64,000 bases of DNA from Kalaharituber pfeilii (lineage: Eukaryota; Ascomycota; Pezizomycetes; Pezizales; Pezizaceae): NCBI GenBank assembly GCA_015179045.1, contig WHUZ01000074.1, positions 124,001-188,000 on the forward strand, read 5' to 3'. Position 1 is the stretch's first letter. The number at the start of each line of letters is the position of its first letter. Below are positions 44,393-56,533 of this stretch, piece by piece. The position numbers were made by a program, and so were the translations under genes. The notes beneath the pieces were generated by a model, which saw only the letters and a program-made list of their open reading frames with translations, made no database searches and had not been told where the DNA came from.

Positions 44393-45108
44393 TATACTAA
44401 ACAGAGAAGGTTGCAAAGCTGTAAGACTGGACGTCGAAGAATGAAAAAAAAATTTTCTGGAATAGATTTAGGGCAATGTTTCGTAGAAATCGAAGATTTT
44501 ACTAGGGCAGGAAGGCTCCGCTACATGTATAGCACGCCCAAGGCCAACAAGTACAATATACAGGTGCACTCGGGATTGGTTGGAGAGCCTGTTCCGTCCT
44601 GTCTCTGCTACTGTGTAAGTGTCTATAGCAAAGGATCTCCTGTAGTGCGATCTGGTATTTGCAAGGTATGAGTGTAATAGTTTCATGTGCCGCTGAATTC
44701 AAGAACAAGGGAACGCATCACTTCATGGTACGATGTGATAATAATGATGCGCGATGTGGACTGCTAAGTGCAAGTGAGACCCACACATGTCGGCCGAGAG
44801 CGATTGCTTAACTAGTCATGTAATTGTTTCCTATTTCATCCATGTGTATCCACGTCCTTTGGCTGTTGAAAAGCAAAACCTTGTTGAAACTCAAGTTCCT
44901 CCTTTCCAGAGGCAAGATTGGCAATTAATATAGTTGCTACCCTACCCGGGTGATACGCACGGGAACTACTCTTTACAAATCCCCAGTCTACCCATTCGAC
45001 CTCAGTTCATGAGTTGCTTCCGAGCTTGACGAAGATTTGCTTGCCATCCCCGCCAAGGGTTAACTTCAGTACGAGGATATTGTTCTGCTCTTTTCTCCAA
45101 CTCTCCTC
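44393..45108. promoter_or_regulatory. Upstream region of the LysM gene
   Basis: No gene recognised. This is the LysM-proximal part of the divergent intergenic space; no regulatory motif can be named with confidence. Confidence 0.3.
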
Positions 45109-45878
45109 ATGATGCTTCATTCCTCCCGCCATAAGCCCCGGAAGTCCTTCTGCTTTGCATTCCTCTCTCTCCTGCAACAGGCCTCTGCTGTCTCCTTTTT
45201 TACCAATGCTACCGTCCCATCTCCTCTCAGCATCGCCTGCACAAACGCTCTCCTTCAAGACGTGTCGTGCAGTCCAGTCGTCGCAGCGCTTCAAAGTGGG
45301 CAATACTACCCCACGTCCACCCTCACGCTTGCCTGCACCTCTGCATGTGCCAGCGCTCTTGCAGCATACCAAAACGGAATTGCCAGCGGATGCGGAAACG
45401 AGACGTGGAGAGGGTATGAGGAACAAGAGTTGCCCGTTCTGATGATACCAGACATCATGAGGTACCATTATAACATTGTTTGTTTGCAGGATTCGGGGAG
45501 GTGGTGCAATAATGTTGCAGCGCAATATGCTGCAGAGTTAGATCCGTCTGGTATGGAGATTTCAGTCTGTTTTACCTTGCCATCCTGTTATCTAGGCCTC
45601 TGGAACAATATATGTACCAGTGTATTTTTGGCGCACAGACGGATCGACTGATGACACTGACACTCGTGCAGCCAGCCATCCGGTCACAGGTGAGCCTGTT
45701 GTTGTGACCAACACCACAGACCCGTGCGACCTGTGTTTCATCAAGCATCTACGTATCTTAGCTGGCTCACCATATTATGATGGGCCATTTCTGGCCGAGA
45801 TATATGAGTCAAAGACATCTGGTTGTAGCGTCGTCGGATACCCGTTAACCACTACTACCCTGTCCTTCTACACGTGAG

Positions 45879-45924
<46 letters not shown>

Positions 45925-48415
45925 CATTACTCGCGTGCCGCACACGTGAGTCTACGCCTGATCCTACATTGTTAGTATTCAAGGTTGGGTAGATTGTGAA
46001 ACCTGTCATGTATATCTGAGGTCCTGAATGGAGGCAATGGCTAGACTAACGCTGCGTGATGCATGCATACAGACCCATTGACCCACCAGATACAGACCCT
46101 GAGCCATGCACAGGGACCGAGTACACCATTGCACCGGGTGACACATGCCACTCAATATCACTTGCCGAGGGAATCAGTACCGGCTGGCTTCTAGCCGACA
46201 ACAAACTAACAGCCAATTGCGTTAACTTTCCCACCAACGGCACCTTGTGCATCGCCAACCCCTGCACTGTGTACACCGTAGTCGAAGGGGATACCTGCGA
46301 ATCGATCGCGGCTGCACACGAGATCACAGTTTCCCAGTTCAAAGCTTGGAACCCTGTAAGTCCAGTCCATCGCAATTCTGCAAGTAATTAGCATCCGAAC
46401 ATTGTTCCTAGGTTAATCCCGCAATGATTTTCACGAATAGTCTGTCAGCACCAGTTGCTCTAACCTCGCCAAAATGGTCTCTCACCAAGTGTGTGTGAGT
46501 GTCCCCGGTCGCCCTTACACTACTCCCGCACCCGTTACTCTCGCGCCTTCTGTCCCGGCAACTCCAGCACCAGTGCCAACAGATGTGGCCAACCAGACAA
46601 ATACGTACTGCGGCCGGTATTACCAAGCCATGCTCGGAGACTATTGCAACATGATCGTCATAAAATTTGGAATCTCGCTTGATGATTTCGTGTTTTTAAA
46701 TCCTGCAATCAATGAAAACTGCACCAACCTATTTGCCAATGAAAGTTACTGCGTGCAGGCAGTGGGAGATAGTAAGCATCCAGTCCCCTCAGGCTATTGC
46801 CCTCTTCCTTGCATTGCTGGATTATTTTCCGTCGTGGTGGTTCTCGGCATAGATCTCTGATTTTGTGCCATATAGTCGCAACCTACCACGGGCATCCTCG
46901 CTCTGCTCTCCTGACTACGGTGACCTCTATATCCATTACGGAAAACGTAGCCACACTTCCGGATGCAGACTACACTACTCCCGCGCCTCGCGTAACCGAG
47001 GCCCCTATTGCGTCGGGTAGCAGGCAGGACTGTGCAGAGTACATCGACGGTGACTCCATGCAGCTCGACCTCAATGGCACCTGGTGGGAATCCACTTGCC
47101 AGTTCGTGGCCAAGTTGTATGGGGTGTCATTGGAGGAGTTAGAGATTTGGAATCCACGTGAGTAGCAGGTCTATTCCACACCAACAAACCACACAAAGCC
47201 ATACGAGCTCTGTGGCATTTGACGTGGTGATCCAAATATTCTTTGCCGCTAATGCACCTTTTATCCTGATTGCGTGGTACGGAGATCATAGAGCTGGGAA
47301 ATACCACCTTGTCAACCTGCTCGTTCCAGACGGGTGTGCGATATTGCGCTAAGTACTTCTTCGGAGAGTCATATGTGCCACCCGTAGTGCCAGAACCAGA
47401 GCTTCCGATTAGAGTCAGTTTCCAACATTTTCTTCCCTTCCTCTCCCTTTCGGAAACGCGCGTTCTTCGATTGACATCTGCGCGACGCGGACACACGTAA
47501 CAGGATGGCACAACTCCCAATTGCACCGAGTATCTCGAGGTCACCGAGGGTTGGACGTGCGCAGACATTCTTGAGGAGTACAGACTGACAATGTGGCAAT
47601 TCTATACCTATAACCCCGCTGTGCTTGCGGACTGCAGTGGAATGTGGCTGAGTATGTGGAATCTTTGTGGAAATGCTAGGATGGCTCAGCAAAGCATAAT
47701 ATGAGTTTTCGCGCTAATAGACAACCGTTGTTTGTTCCGTCTAGATTACCGCTACTGCGTCCGCGATCCATCCTACCCTGATACGAGCCCTACAGTCACC
47801 ACTGTGACTCCATCTCCAACTGCCGCTGGACCGCCTGGTCCAACACAGTCCGGGCAGCCTGAGCACTGTAATAAGTGGCATATTGCTCTAAGTAAGCCCT
47901 CCCCTTCCTACATTTACCAGTCACTGTTGCCACTGTTTTCCTATCTTCCTACCTCACAGCGCCTATCATTTCACTAACTTGAATCCTGCTGTCCGGTAGA
48001 GGATGTTGACACGTGCATGACCATTACAAACACGTACTTCATTGACCTCGCACAATTCCTCGAGTGGAACCCTGCCGTCTCCTCCGACTGCTCTGCAGGC
48101 TTGTGGGGCACCTACGCGTACTGCATAGGTGTCGCCGACGCCTTGTCGTCTACGCGCGTGTCTTCGCCTACCAGCCCTATGCCTACATACACTCCTGTGC
48201 CCGTCCCGGATCCGCACCAAGAAAACAATGCCATCTCGACATGCAACAAGTTTGGGCAGGCACAGGAAGGGGACTGGTGCTCCCTTTTTGCGGAACGAAA
48301 TGGGATCACTCCGAAGCAGTTGTATGCGTGGAACGCGGTGCTGGGACTGGACGGGAGCTCATGTCAGTCGATGCTCTGGGCGACATATTGGTACTGTGTG
48401 GGAGCTACAGAATGA
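45109..48415 (+). CDS. Secreted multi-LysM protein
   Basis: A multi-exon gene starting MMLHSSRHK... (ATG at 45109 or 45112) with a signal peptide (CFAFLSLLQQASA). An N-terminal Cys-containing region (residues about 30-260; CDLCFIKHLRILAGSPYYDGP) typical of fungal LysM proteins is followed by about seven LysM-like modules at 46100-46250, 46262-46500, 46600-46770, 47030-47160, 47515-47650, 47865-48130 and 48235-48412. Typical text: YTIAPGDTCHSIS, YTVVEGDTCESIA...AWNP and WNPAV..DCSGLW. Such proteins bind chitin or its oligomers outside the cell and are often encoded beside subgroup C chitinases. Introns are short GT-AG. The intron after LSFYT carries a micro-insertion that duplicates its donor; the frame joins correctly to TPIDPPDTDPEPC. 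It appears intact; some splice sites are not certain. Confidence 0.85.
45882..45941 (-). mobile_element. Family A micro-insertion at a LysM splice donor
   Basis: Perfect 12-bp duplication ACACGTGAGTCT (45870-45881, 45942-45953) that contains the donor GTGAGT. The sense strand starts GCGGCACGCGAG (3' arm only) before about 38 A. Confidence 0.92.
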
Positions 48416-49223
48416 CCTGTTGCAGATATTTTTATGCACAAATTCTTAGATGATTTTTTAAATAAATTAAATATAAAATTGGCTAGGGTACCAAAGGTGC
48501 GGATAGAAAGAGTGGCCCTTGGTTTAACTTGGTAAAATGGGCACATAAAATTTTTTTGTAGTGGTGGAGATATATGCTCTAGAGTTGGGGTAAAAAGGTG
48601 AGCCCTAAGCTTTCACCAACAACTACCTGCACAAAACGAGTTTTTTGAGCGACTTCACAACCACAATAGGATTACTCACGATACTTACTTAAATCAATAG
48701 TTTTCAGCTTGCTAATTCTGTTGAACTAATTTTTTTATCTTAAAAATTTTTTTTTCATCACATTGGCCACATGTGACATGTCTTCTCCACATGCAATGTA
48801 AAGGCTCAAGGGGTGGCTACCGAGGAAGGCGGTTCATACTGGCTACGCCAAGGAATGGGCAGCCCAACTTCAGAAGACATCTCCATCTTGTGTTTTAGAT
48901 GTGACGTACAATCTTCTGTATGAGATAGTGAAGGCAGAAAGAGTAGACCTCTGACGGAGAATATAGTCTGGCAAGGATGCAGCTCAAGAATATCCAGCTC
49001 TTTACCGGAATCATTTGCACGAAGTAGTATGGAGAGGAGGGAAAACAGGTTGGGTAGGGATGGGGACAATGCAATGGAGACTGATTAAGAACCCATTGTA
49101 TGTATTGTTGCGCTTGGTTAACTCTCTATCTGCATTTGTTCATCAGCAGCCACGGTGAAGTCGTGTAGATATGCTGTTAACTGCGCCACAAACACTCTGT
49201 TGCTACAGCAACATTGCTTAATA
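48416..49223. terminator. LysM 3' region with possible poly(A) signal
   Basis: AATAAA at about 48461, 46 nt after the stop codon, could serve as polyadenylation signal. The rest of the stretch holds no recognised gene. Confidence 0.35.
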
Positions 49224-49705
49224 GACACCTTTCGCAACAAGCTCTAGAGCTTCCCGACCCCTGCTGCACCCCTGCTAGTCAACGAGGTGTGGCGCAGCTA
49301 AAGCTCTGGAGCTTCATGAAGCTCCAGCGAAAAGCTTCACGCCCTGATTAAAGCTCTACAACTTTCGCTGCAAATATCTCAACAACTACAATAGCTATGG
49401 TAAGGCTGAAGGTATCCTGAGAATTTTAAAAGCCTAAATAATTAACTAATAGGCTTTGGAGTAGGAAAACGAAGCAAATATTCAAGTATAAGGGGGGGAA
49501 TCTCAGCGCTGTTGCTGGCGTTCAATCAGCAGGTGTAAAGTAAAGCTCATAATGACCGGTACCTCCTTTTTTGGCGTTGCTGTGCAGTTTGTGCGGAAGC
49601 TCTAGAGCTCATGCGAAAGGTCTTTTGGCACTCTAGAGCTTACAGGGGTCGACACCCTGGTTTCTCGGCATTTGGGAAGCTCTAGAGCTTGTTGCGAAAG
49701 GTCTC
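49224..49705. mobile_element. TA-target MITE with GCTCTAGAGC repeats
   Basis: Ends GACACCTTTCGCAACAAGC and GCTTGTTGCGAAAGGTCTC, about 34-bp inverted repeats, with TA on each side (49222-49223, 49706-49707). The palindrome AGCTCTAGAGCT recurs internally. No coding capacity. Confidence 0.75.
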
Positions 49706-50068
49706 TAATAATTACCCGAACAGCTTTACCCGGATGTTGCAAAATCCCTCTATTATTATAAGCGACACAATTGGGAGACATTGCAATTGAAATAGGTAAA
49801 CATTTGATTTGAGTATCCCATATAAACCAATGCCAAAGATATTTGTGGAAAAATGCGATATGTAAGTCACCCCAAAACTGTGTTTTGGTGAAAACAAATA
49901 GGCTGAGAATGAAGTATCTTATTTATTACAGGCAAACCGCATGAGAATTCTATGTCTGTGGTGGAGATATTTGCTTTATCGGATGGTCAGTTTTGGTGCG
50001 GAAGTGCGCTCATTTGGCGGTAAATTACAGTAAATGTGCTTTACGTGGGCTCAAAAAACCCAACACTT

Positions 50069-51668
50069 TCACACTGCCCAGGTGTGCACTCGGACAATGC
50101 CTGCATCCCCCACCCAATCCTTCCACATTGCTCTGACGTCCTCCTCCACGTCGATAGCGCCCCATCCGGTCTCATCGCCAAAAACAATATACCATCTGCG
50201 CACACATGTCCCGTCCTCCTGCCACTCATTGAGTCCCCCTGGTAGCCCGACGCCAAGCCCTTGGATCTCCACACAGCTTTGGTAATCCGCTCGATTCAGC
50301 TCGAAGAAGAACCTGCACAGCTTTGGCATTCTCCTCACTGCGCGGGACATAGCTCGTAGCAATGGACGAAACTCAGCCGGATCCAAGCGCGTACGGAAGG
50401 GGCTACATCGCTCTTCGGGCTCTGAGTCGGAGCTGTCAACCCAGTAGTCGTAGTCGATGTATTGTTCAGGGTTCGGGTCGGGTCGGTAGTACCATCCTCC
50501 TGCAGGTGTCATCATATTCATGCTTAAGTGGTATTCCTCCATGCAGGGCCATATCGGCGACTCAGGGGCATTGTCATCGCTGTTCATGATATCATGTGTA
50601 GGCCAGAAGATTTCGGGAGAGAGAACAACCTCGTATGTGAGTGAAAAGTTCTTCAAAAGTGGACATCGTGTCGTCAGGGCATGCAACGCACGGCTGAGCG
50701 GGTCAGCTGTAGGGACCCCGGCGGGTGATGTGCACAAGACTGGCGGGCTGATGGCGTGGTCGAGGGGTGTTGAACACGGATAGTCGATACTGAGCGTAGT
50801 GAGGTTCGGCAGTTGAAGGCGAGCGATTATGCGGGCGAAGTCTAACGTGCCATTCCATGGTTATAGTCGGTCATTAGCCACGCGCGACTGTCGGGGGGGC
50901 AATGCAAAGGTGGATGGGCACACATACCAGACCGCATTCTTTTCCTCAAACGCACATTCTTGTGCACGTCATGATCCCAGAGCGACCACACCGCATGCTC
51001 CAGCCGCGGGAAACATCGTGTAATCGTCGCAACCGCAGCAGCAGCGTAGTGACGACTGTATGTATCCTCCGCTGGTTCGGCATTAAATGCTACCACGTTA
51101 GGCACAATTGGTAATTGTATCTCTGCCTCTCCGCCTTCTCCTTCGTTCTGCATTTCTCCAAGGTGCAGATATGAGTGCTTATACCGACCCCCCTTCGGCA
51201 ATACCTCCGTTTTTGGAGTGTTCCAGCTCCAATCATCCAGGTTCTTGTAACGGAGCTCGTCCATTTCCGCATACGCCCTGACTGTTAATGTAATTCCCCC
51301 TTCGCATCCCAGCTCGCTAGCTCCCCTAGAAGCTGCTGCACTGCCGCTCCGAACACTGCATTATTCCGTCGTTGATCCTCTTCTGTCTCCCTCCTTGCTT
51401 GAGCCTCGGAGTCATACGGCGGCAACACCACGTCGAAATCGATGGAGCGCAGCGCGCGGCGGCGGTGAGCGGGAGCAAAGAGCGTCGGCAGGCGCGGAAG
51501 ATCGGTAGATTTCAGGTGGATGGCATGGAATGTGATAGACTCAACAGCAGGGAGAAACGCGCGGCAGACGCTCGCGTATGGGGAGTGGGGGTGGGGAAGG
51601 TAACGGATGATAAGTAGCAGTAATTCGGGGGGTAGGGTCAGGAGAGCAGAAGGTGAACGTTCAGCCAT
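50069..51668 (-). pseudogene. F-box protein gene with two frameshifts
   Basis: From ATG at 51668: MAERSPSALLTLPPELLLLI, the F-box (LPPELLLLIIRYL...SVCRAFLPAV, residues 11-45), then a long leucine/aromatic-rich region ending at 50069. The frame breaks after ASWDAKG at a C5 run (51296-51300 on the plus strand) where one more base would join it to ITLTVRAYAEMDELRYKN, and again near 50857 where DYN would join NGTLDFARIIARL with one more base. F-box proteins recruit targets to SCF ubiquitin ligases; the substrate is unknown. Two single-base losses suggest a pseudogene or assembly errors. I see no good intron that would solve either. Confidence 0.7.
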
Positions 51669-51902
51669 TATGGTAGATGAGATATCCTAGGCGACGTTTC
51701 GAGTTGCGTCTTTTGGTTTGTGTTGTCAAAGTGTTCGTGGGTTAGGGAACCAGCGAGAACGACTCACGCTGCCAAGCTGGCGGCACAGCAAGAACGAGCG
51801 TCGGGTCACGAATCGGCTATACATGCCTGTTTCCGATGAAGAGCGTAACACTTTTGAAGGCTCGCACTAAATGAGGGATCATGAGACTCCCTATGAAAGA
51901 CC
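51669..51902. promoter_or_regulatory. Upstream region of the F-box gene
   Basis: Short upstream region ending at a pogo-like terminus; no motif named. Confidence 0.3.
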
Positions 51903-51946
51903 TACAGTATACCCTTGCTATACCAGATGGCCGAAGTCCGGCATTT

Positions 51947-51984
51947 GCCCTGCCATGGCGGACAGCTGCAAGCGGGGTAACATG

Positions 51985-52024
<40 letters not shown>
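51947..52024 (+). mobile_element. Family B hairpin micro-insertion
   Basis: Perfect 13-bp duplication AAGTCCGGCATTT (51934-51946, 52025-52037). The insert starts GCCCTGCCATGGCG; about 41 A. Confidence 0.92.
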
Positions 52025-52030
<6 letters not shown>

Positions 52031-52605
52031 GGCATTTCCGGTCCGGTTATAGCGTACGGAGTGAGATGCTTGGCAGAAATGCAATAGGAGCTCGCCAGAT
52101 ATGGGAACTTGCTATTTGGGAAATAGATCGACCCAGCGACCTGCTTTGTCAAAGCGATGTTAAGGTTAGTAAGCATATTCCAGTTGTATGCGAAGGTGGG
52201 ATAGCTTAGTCTCATGCCAAGACCCTCTGGCTGCTAGAAAGGGAGAGGCTAGAGGAAGGCTTTTATGGGACGCGCAGGGACGGGCGGGCGGGTACCTACA
52301 GGTTTTGATATCTGGTTCGGAAAAAGAAGAGTGGTCTAAGACGCAGAATTTCTGCATAAGGGCAGCAGAGCGGATTCGGCCTGTCAACTTTGGGAAGCAG
52401 GGCCAGGGGTAGGAGGGTGGAAGGAGATGAGGAAGATGAGGTAGAAGAGGATGGGGACGATGGGAGGATTGCTGGTGGAGTTTATTTTTTTCATTGTTTT
52501 TGTTTCTGATTTTCTTTCCTAAAGGGGGAAACCCCGTTTCCTATGTAAAGCTTATGCCGAGTATAGTCCCGGAAAAAGTGCAATAGCCAGGCACCGTCGG
52601 GGACG

Positions 52606-52678
52606 TTTTTTTTTTTTTTTTTTTTATATCACATGACCCCGCGTGCAGCTGTTCGCCAAGGCAGGGCATAATTAGTAG
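52606..52678 (-). mobile_element. Family B hairpin micro-insertion
   Basis: Perfect 12-bp duplication CCGTCGGGGACG (52594-52605, 52679-52690). The sense strand starts CTACTAATTATGCCCTGCC, about 12 nt upstream of the hairpin. Confidence 0.92.
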
Positions 52679-52880
52679 CCGTCGGGGACGTAAAATAATA
52701 ACAAACTTGAGCCAAGGTTGCATTAGTGCATCCGGTATAGCAATGTATTAGAGCGTTTCACCTAGAAACCGCCCACTACTAGGAAACCGTCCAAATGTAC
52801 GAAACAGTGGATAAAGCTCCTGTGAATGAGAATGGGTTTCATGCGGACTCAAATTAAAGCCCAAGCATGGGAGGATAGAG

Positions 52881-53357
52881 CAATGAATCCAACAGGCCAG
52901 CTGGACCGTGAAATTCTGGGCCTGGCCTTACCTGAACAATCAGGCCGGTCCAGACCATTCAGGTCGGTCCAGGCCAACCAGGCCATTTACGTAAATTCAA
53001 GCGATTTGGAATTTAACCCAGGTGAATTAGATTTTAATAGTCCTGGATATTTCCACTATCAGTAATTGACAGTTGCGCATCAGGTATCATCATCGAAGAA
53101 TTGAGTCCAGTATGTTGTATTATCTGGAAGGTCCATCATTTCTAAAATATTTCTTAGTATATATACTTGAATACAAAGTGTGATACATACTTGACAAAAG
53201 TCGTAGACCGCTGCTGTTTAAAATTTCTAGACATATGGGAGATTCTACTCATTTAAATACTCAAACAATCTGGTAAATGCTGGCCTTAATTCACCTGGAT
53301 AGCTGTGGAATGATTCGTTTAATTGGCCTGAACCGGCCTGGCCTGTTGGATTCATTG
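52881..53357. mobile_element. hAT-like MITE
   Basis: Ends CAATGAATCCAACAGGCCAG and GGCCTGTTGGATTCATTG, bordered by a perfect 8-bp duplication GGATAGAG (52873-52880, 53358-53365). 477 bp, no coding capacity; GGCCTGG-rich subterminal regions. Confidence 0.88.
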
Positions 53358-53365
53358 GGATAGAG

Positions 53366-53952
53366 TATATTATATGTTGCACATTCTTTTTACCAACTTA
53401 TTGCATATGAGTAGTGATATATTCTAGTATATATCCAGCCCGTATATTTGACATGCTTCAAGTCACTATGTGAAAAAGAGCTTACCTAAAGTCTTATATA
53501 CTAAATATATACTCTACAGCCTATGCTGAAGAGGTGTCGCAAGCTCAGTTGTGACTGCACTAATACCCACAGAGTACTAATATTATACACTTACGAACAT
53601 TTTGCCTATTTCAGCAAAGGTAATACCGTTTCCTGAATAGCTTACAGCACTGGCTGCTGATTTGGACACACGAGTACTATAGTATGTGTGTATGCATAAA
53701 AGCTCAATTACTTAACATAATGCATCGGAGTGCATAATTATATGAGGCCATGGAAGCTCAGAGACATCTTTTATCCATTCAGCAGTTCATGCCACGAAGG
53801 CCATCTAGGCCGGTTCCAGACATTCAAGCCCATTTAGTATAGTTCAACTAGCTCAAACTGGTTTGGGCAGATTCTGATAGTGCAAGTGTATACGGACTCC
53901 GTAGTAATGAAAGTACAAAAGTATAGCAATAGCTAATCTTAAATGTATATAA
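53366..53952. other. Intergenic, no gene recognised
   Basis: AT-rich sequence with no coding signal. Confidence 0.4.
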
Positions 53953-53954
53953 TA

Positions 53955-54469
53955 GGCGGATTTTGCAAAGTCCGGTTATTGAAATTCGGTTATTTTCCGG
54001 GTAACCATTAGTCATGATAACCCAACCAAAAAACGGCCCAGATTTTGCAACGTACCTAGGTTATTTCTGCGGTCATTTTTTGGGTTATTTTCCACGCATA
54101 ACTGCACGCATATTCCACGCATACCGCACGCATAACGTGCTGGAGGCTGGGTTTGAGGTGCCGGAGATTGAGTTTGCGGTAAGCACGATGTTGCACGACC
54201 ACGCCCACGGGATGCTAAAATTGTAGGCGCAGGTGATAGAGAAGGGGTTTGGGAAGACATTTGAGCGAGTAAAAAATATCAAGATAGTTTGGTGTTGATG
54301 TAAAGTCCTTACCCGCACTTTGTGTTCAACAGAATTTATTCGGTTATATAACCGGAAAATTGCCAGAAATTTGGTTAACTCAGCCACAAACAACACGTTG
54401 CTACAGTAACATTGAATAATAACTGGAAAATAACCAAATATGTGTTAACCGGACTTTGCAAAATCCGCC
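53955..54469. mobile_element. TA-target MITE
   Basis: GGCGGATTTTGCAAAGTCCG ... CGGACTTTGCAAAATCCGCC with TA on both sides (53953-53954, 54470-54471). 515 bp. No coding capacity. Confidence 0.88.
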
Positions 54470-54471
54470 TA

Positions 54472-55001
54472 ATGCCTAGGCAAAGTCTTTGGAACTATGT
54501 GGTATAAGAAAAAGAGGCCTTACCAACCTTGGAGTCACGAGACACGCATCTGAGTGCCCCCCGAGTGAAAACACATCTCAACCAACGGTACTCCTTTTAA
54601 AACTTCTAAGCAAGGATTTTATTTTATGATGTCCATTCATGTGGTCTATTATTGTCTTGGTATTTTTAGTGTTCCTTTATTGTTATTGTTGTTGATGATT
54701 TTTCGAACAGCACTGAAAAGAGGTGCAAGGAGGGTGCTCGGATAAAACTCTCGCTTTTTCTTATACCCCATACCCCAAAGACTTTTGTGTACACACTGTA
54801 TATGTTCTAGCCTGGCCACAAACATTGTTAGTTCACGAACCGACTAGTCTGTTCGCGAATGGACTGATTCCTGAATATACTGGTCTATTCGTGAACTGAC
54901 TGGAACAACGCCCCAGCGCGAGTACCAGTAGGTACCTCCATATGGTATGCGTGATACGTATAGGCTGATATACTACTACCAGTTACTGCTCGCTAGTACG
55001 G
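54472..55001. other. Intergenic, no gene recognised
   Basis: Contains a short CGAACYGACTRGTCTGTTCG-like tandem near 54836-54900. No gene. Confidence 0.35.
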
Positions 55002-55947
55002 TGTAACGGATCTGGTAAACGCAGAGAGTTACCGTCCGCCAGGTGAAAATGACACTTAACTAGCGATGCTCGCTACAGTCTACCCTTGCTATACCGGATC
55101 ACTAAATCTGGCACTTTTCGTCAGGTATAGCAAGGGTCCGGTATAGAATAAAATGCTTGGCAGATAGGGGTGAAAATTGATTTCAGATTTAAATAATTAC
55201 TGAAGTAGGAAATAAATGAAAACATCAACTCATTCCCATACCCAACGAAATACTTCAATATGCGTCATTCACAAAATCTAGAAAAACGTGCTTGAGAAGC
55301 ATCAACTATGTAAATGTCGACTAGAACCAAAGTTAAGTGAATCTTGTAAACAATTTTGAGATGTATTTATAAGATTACTGTACTTTAACTTAACTTGGAT
55401 ATCCTAAGTATCTAACTTATTATTTACGGCTGACCAGTAGCTGTATCTACTTTGTCAGATATTTTGAGCCAAAGTGATAAGTGGCTAGCAATTGAGATCG
55501 GAAAAGATAGTACATGGAAAAAGAAGCAATGAAGTGCTCAGTTTTCATTACTTGAACAACATTGTAGCAAGTGATGGTAGCAGCGGTAGCAGCGGCGATA
55601 GCACAAGCAGTACAGCAGTATGATAGTGGCAGCAGTGATGGCAGCCAAGTGTGAAATGGGGTGGTCTAAGATGTATTAGTATTAGTGTGTCCGGTATAGC
55701 AAATATTATTTGTATGGAGACAGGGGGTACTTGTCTGGAGGTTTCTGTCCGGTCCGAAATTGTTAGGGCGTCCGGTATAGCAAGGGCGATTTGTATGGGG
55801 AACGGATGTCGCAGCTAGAGGCCATCCGGTATAGCAAGGGTAGACTGTAGTCCTCTGCGTAGCTCTCATTCATGCGACTGCGGTGCCGTTCCGGCTGTGC
55901 GCATTTCGTGCGCGGGCATCCCGCCCTACGGTTGCGGTGCCGTAACC
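55002..55947 (-). mobile_element. Diverged solo LTR split by a pogo-like MITE
   Basis: TGTAACGGATCTGGTAAACG CAGAGAGTTACCGTCCGCC (to 55075) matches the right end of the LTR at 11238 in reverse. After the MITE, ATGCGACTGCGGTGCCGTT ... CCCTACGGTTGCGGTGCCGTAAC (55870-55947) matches its other end. The 5-bp duplication is no longer recognisable. Confidence 0.7.
55076..55847. mobile_element. Pogo-like MITE inside an LTR
   Basis: CAGTCTACCCTTGCTATACC ... GGTATAGCAAGGGTAGACTG with TA on both sides (55074-55075, 55848-55849). Internal TCCGGTATAGCAA repeats recur near the right end. No transposase frame. Confidence 0.88.
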
Positions 55948-56533
55948 GCCGGGTTGCTATGACCCTGACCCCACCCCTGGCCGTCATGGAAAAAAATTAT
56001 CCCATGCATGACCCTTCCAGCCAGGGATGTCAGCCAAGAGTTCGATATCGCTTATCATTTATCGCCGGAGAAAACCTTTTTTTTCCCCAGACCCCAGCCC
56101 GTCGTGTGGCACCCCAATGACTTGGACTCCTACCCTTGCTGCATTCCTATATAAGTGTCGTTGGTGCCTGTCCACTTGGTTTGCCGGGATACAGCGCCGC
56201 TGTCCTACCACATTGCTCAAGTCCTTGTTCTTGGCATGCCGGACTACAGTACCGCAGCTTACATTTCTATATATACTTGTATTTACAAGTTATATGCGCG
56301 GCCTTCGGCCGTATCTTATATTTCTTAACATGTGTTGATATTCTTTTTCCTTCTAATTTAAAAGACTATGATATACAATATTTGTAGTATAACATTCAAT
56401 ATTGCAGGTATGTATAGTTAATATTAATGCCTGAATATGATTCTGTGAATGAACTCTTGATACACTAGCCTTGTAAAGGTGCCTATGGAAAAGACACGCC
56501 TCCGAAGATCTATGATAGCCCGATAAATGGCCA

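Larger units (their letters stand above)
51905..52745. mobile_element. Degenerate pogo-like element
   Basis: CAGTATACCCTTGCTATACC after TA (51903-51904) and an interior GTCCGGTTATAG...GATGCTTGGCAGA match the left part of the element at 55076. A right end near CATCCGGTATAGCAATGTA (about 52728-52746) is weak. It holds two family B micro-insertions. Confidence 0.45.
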
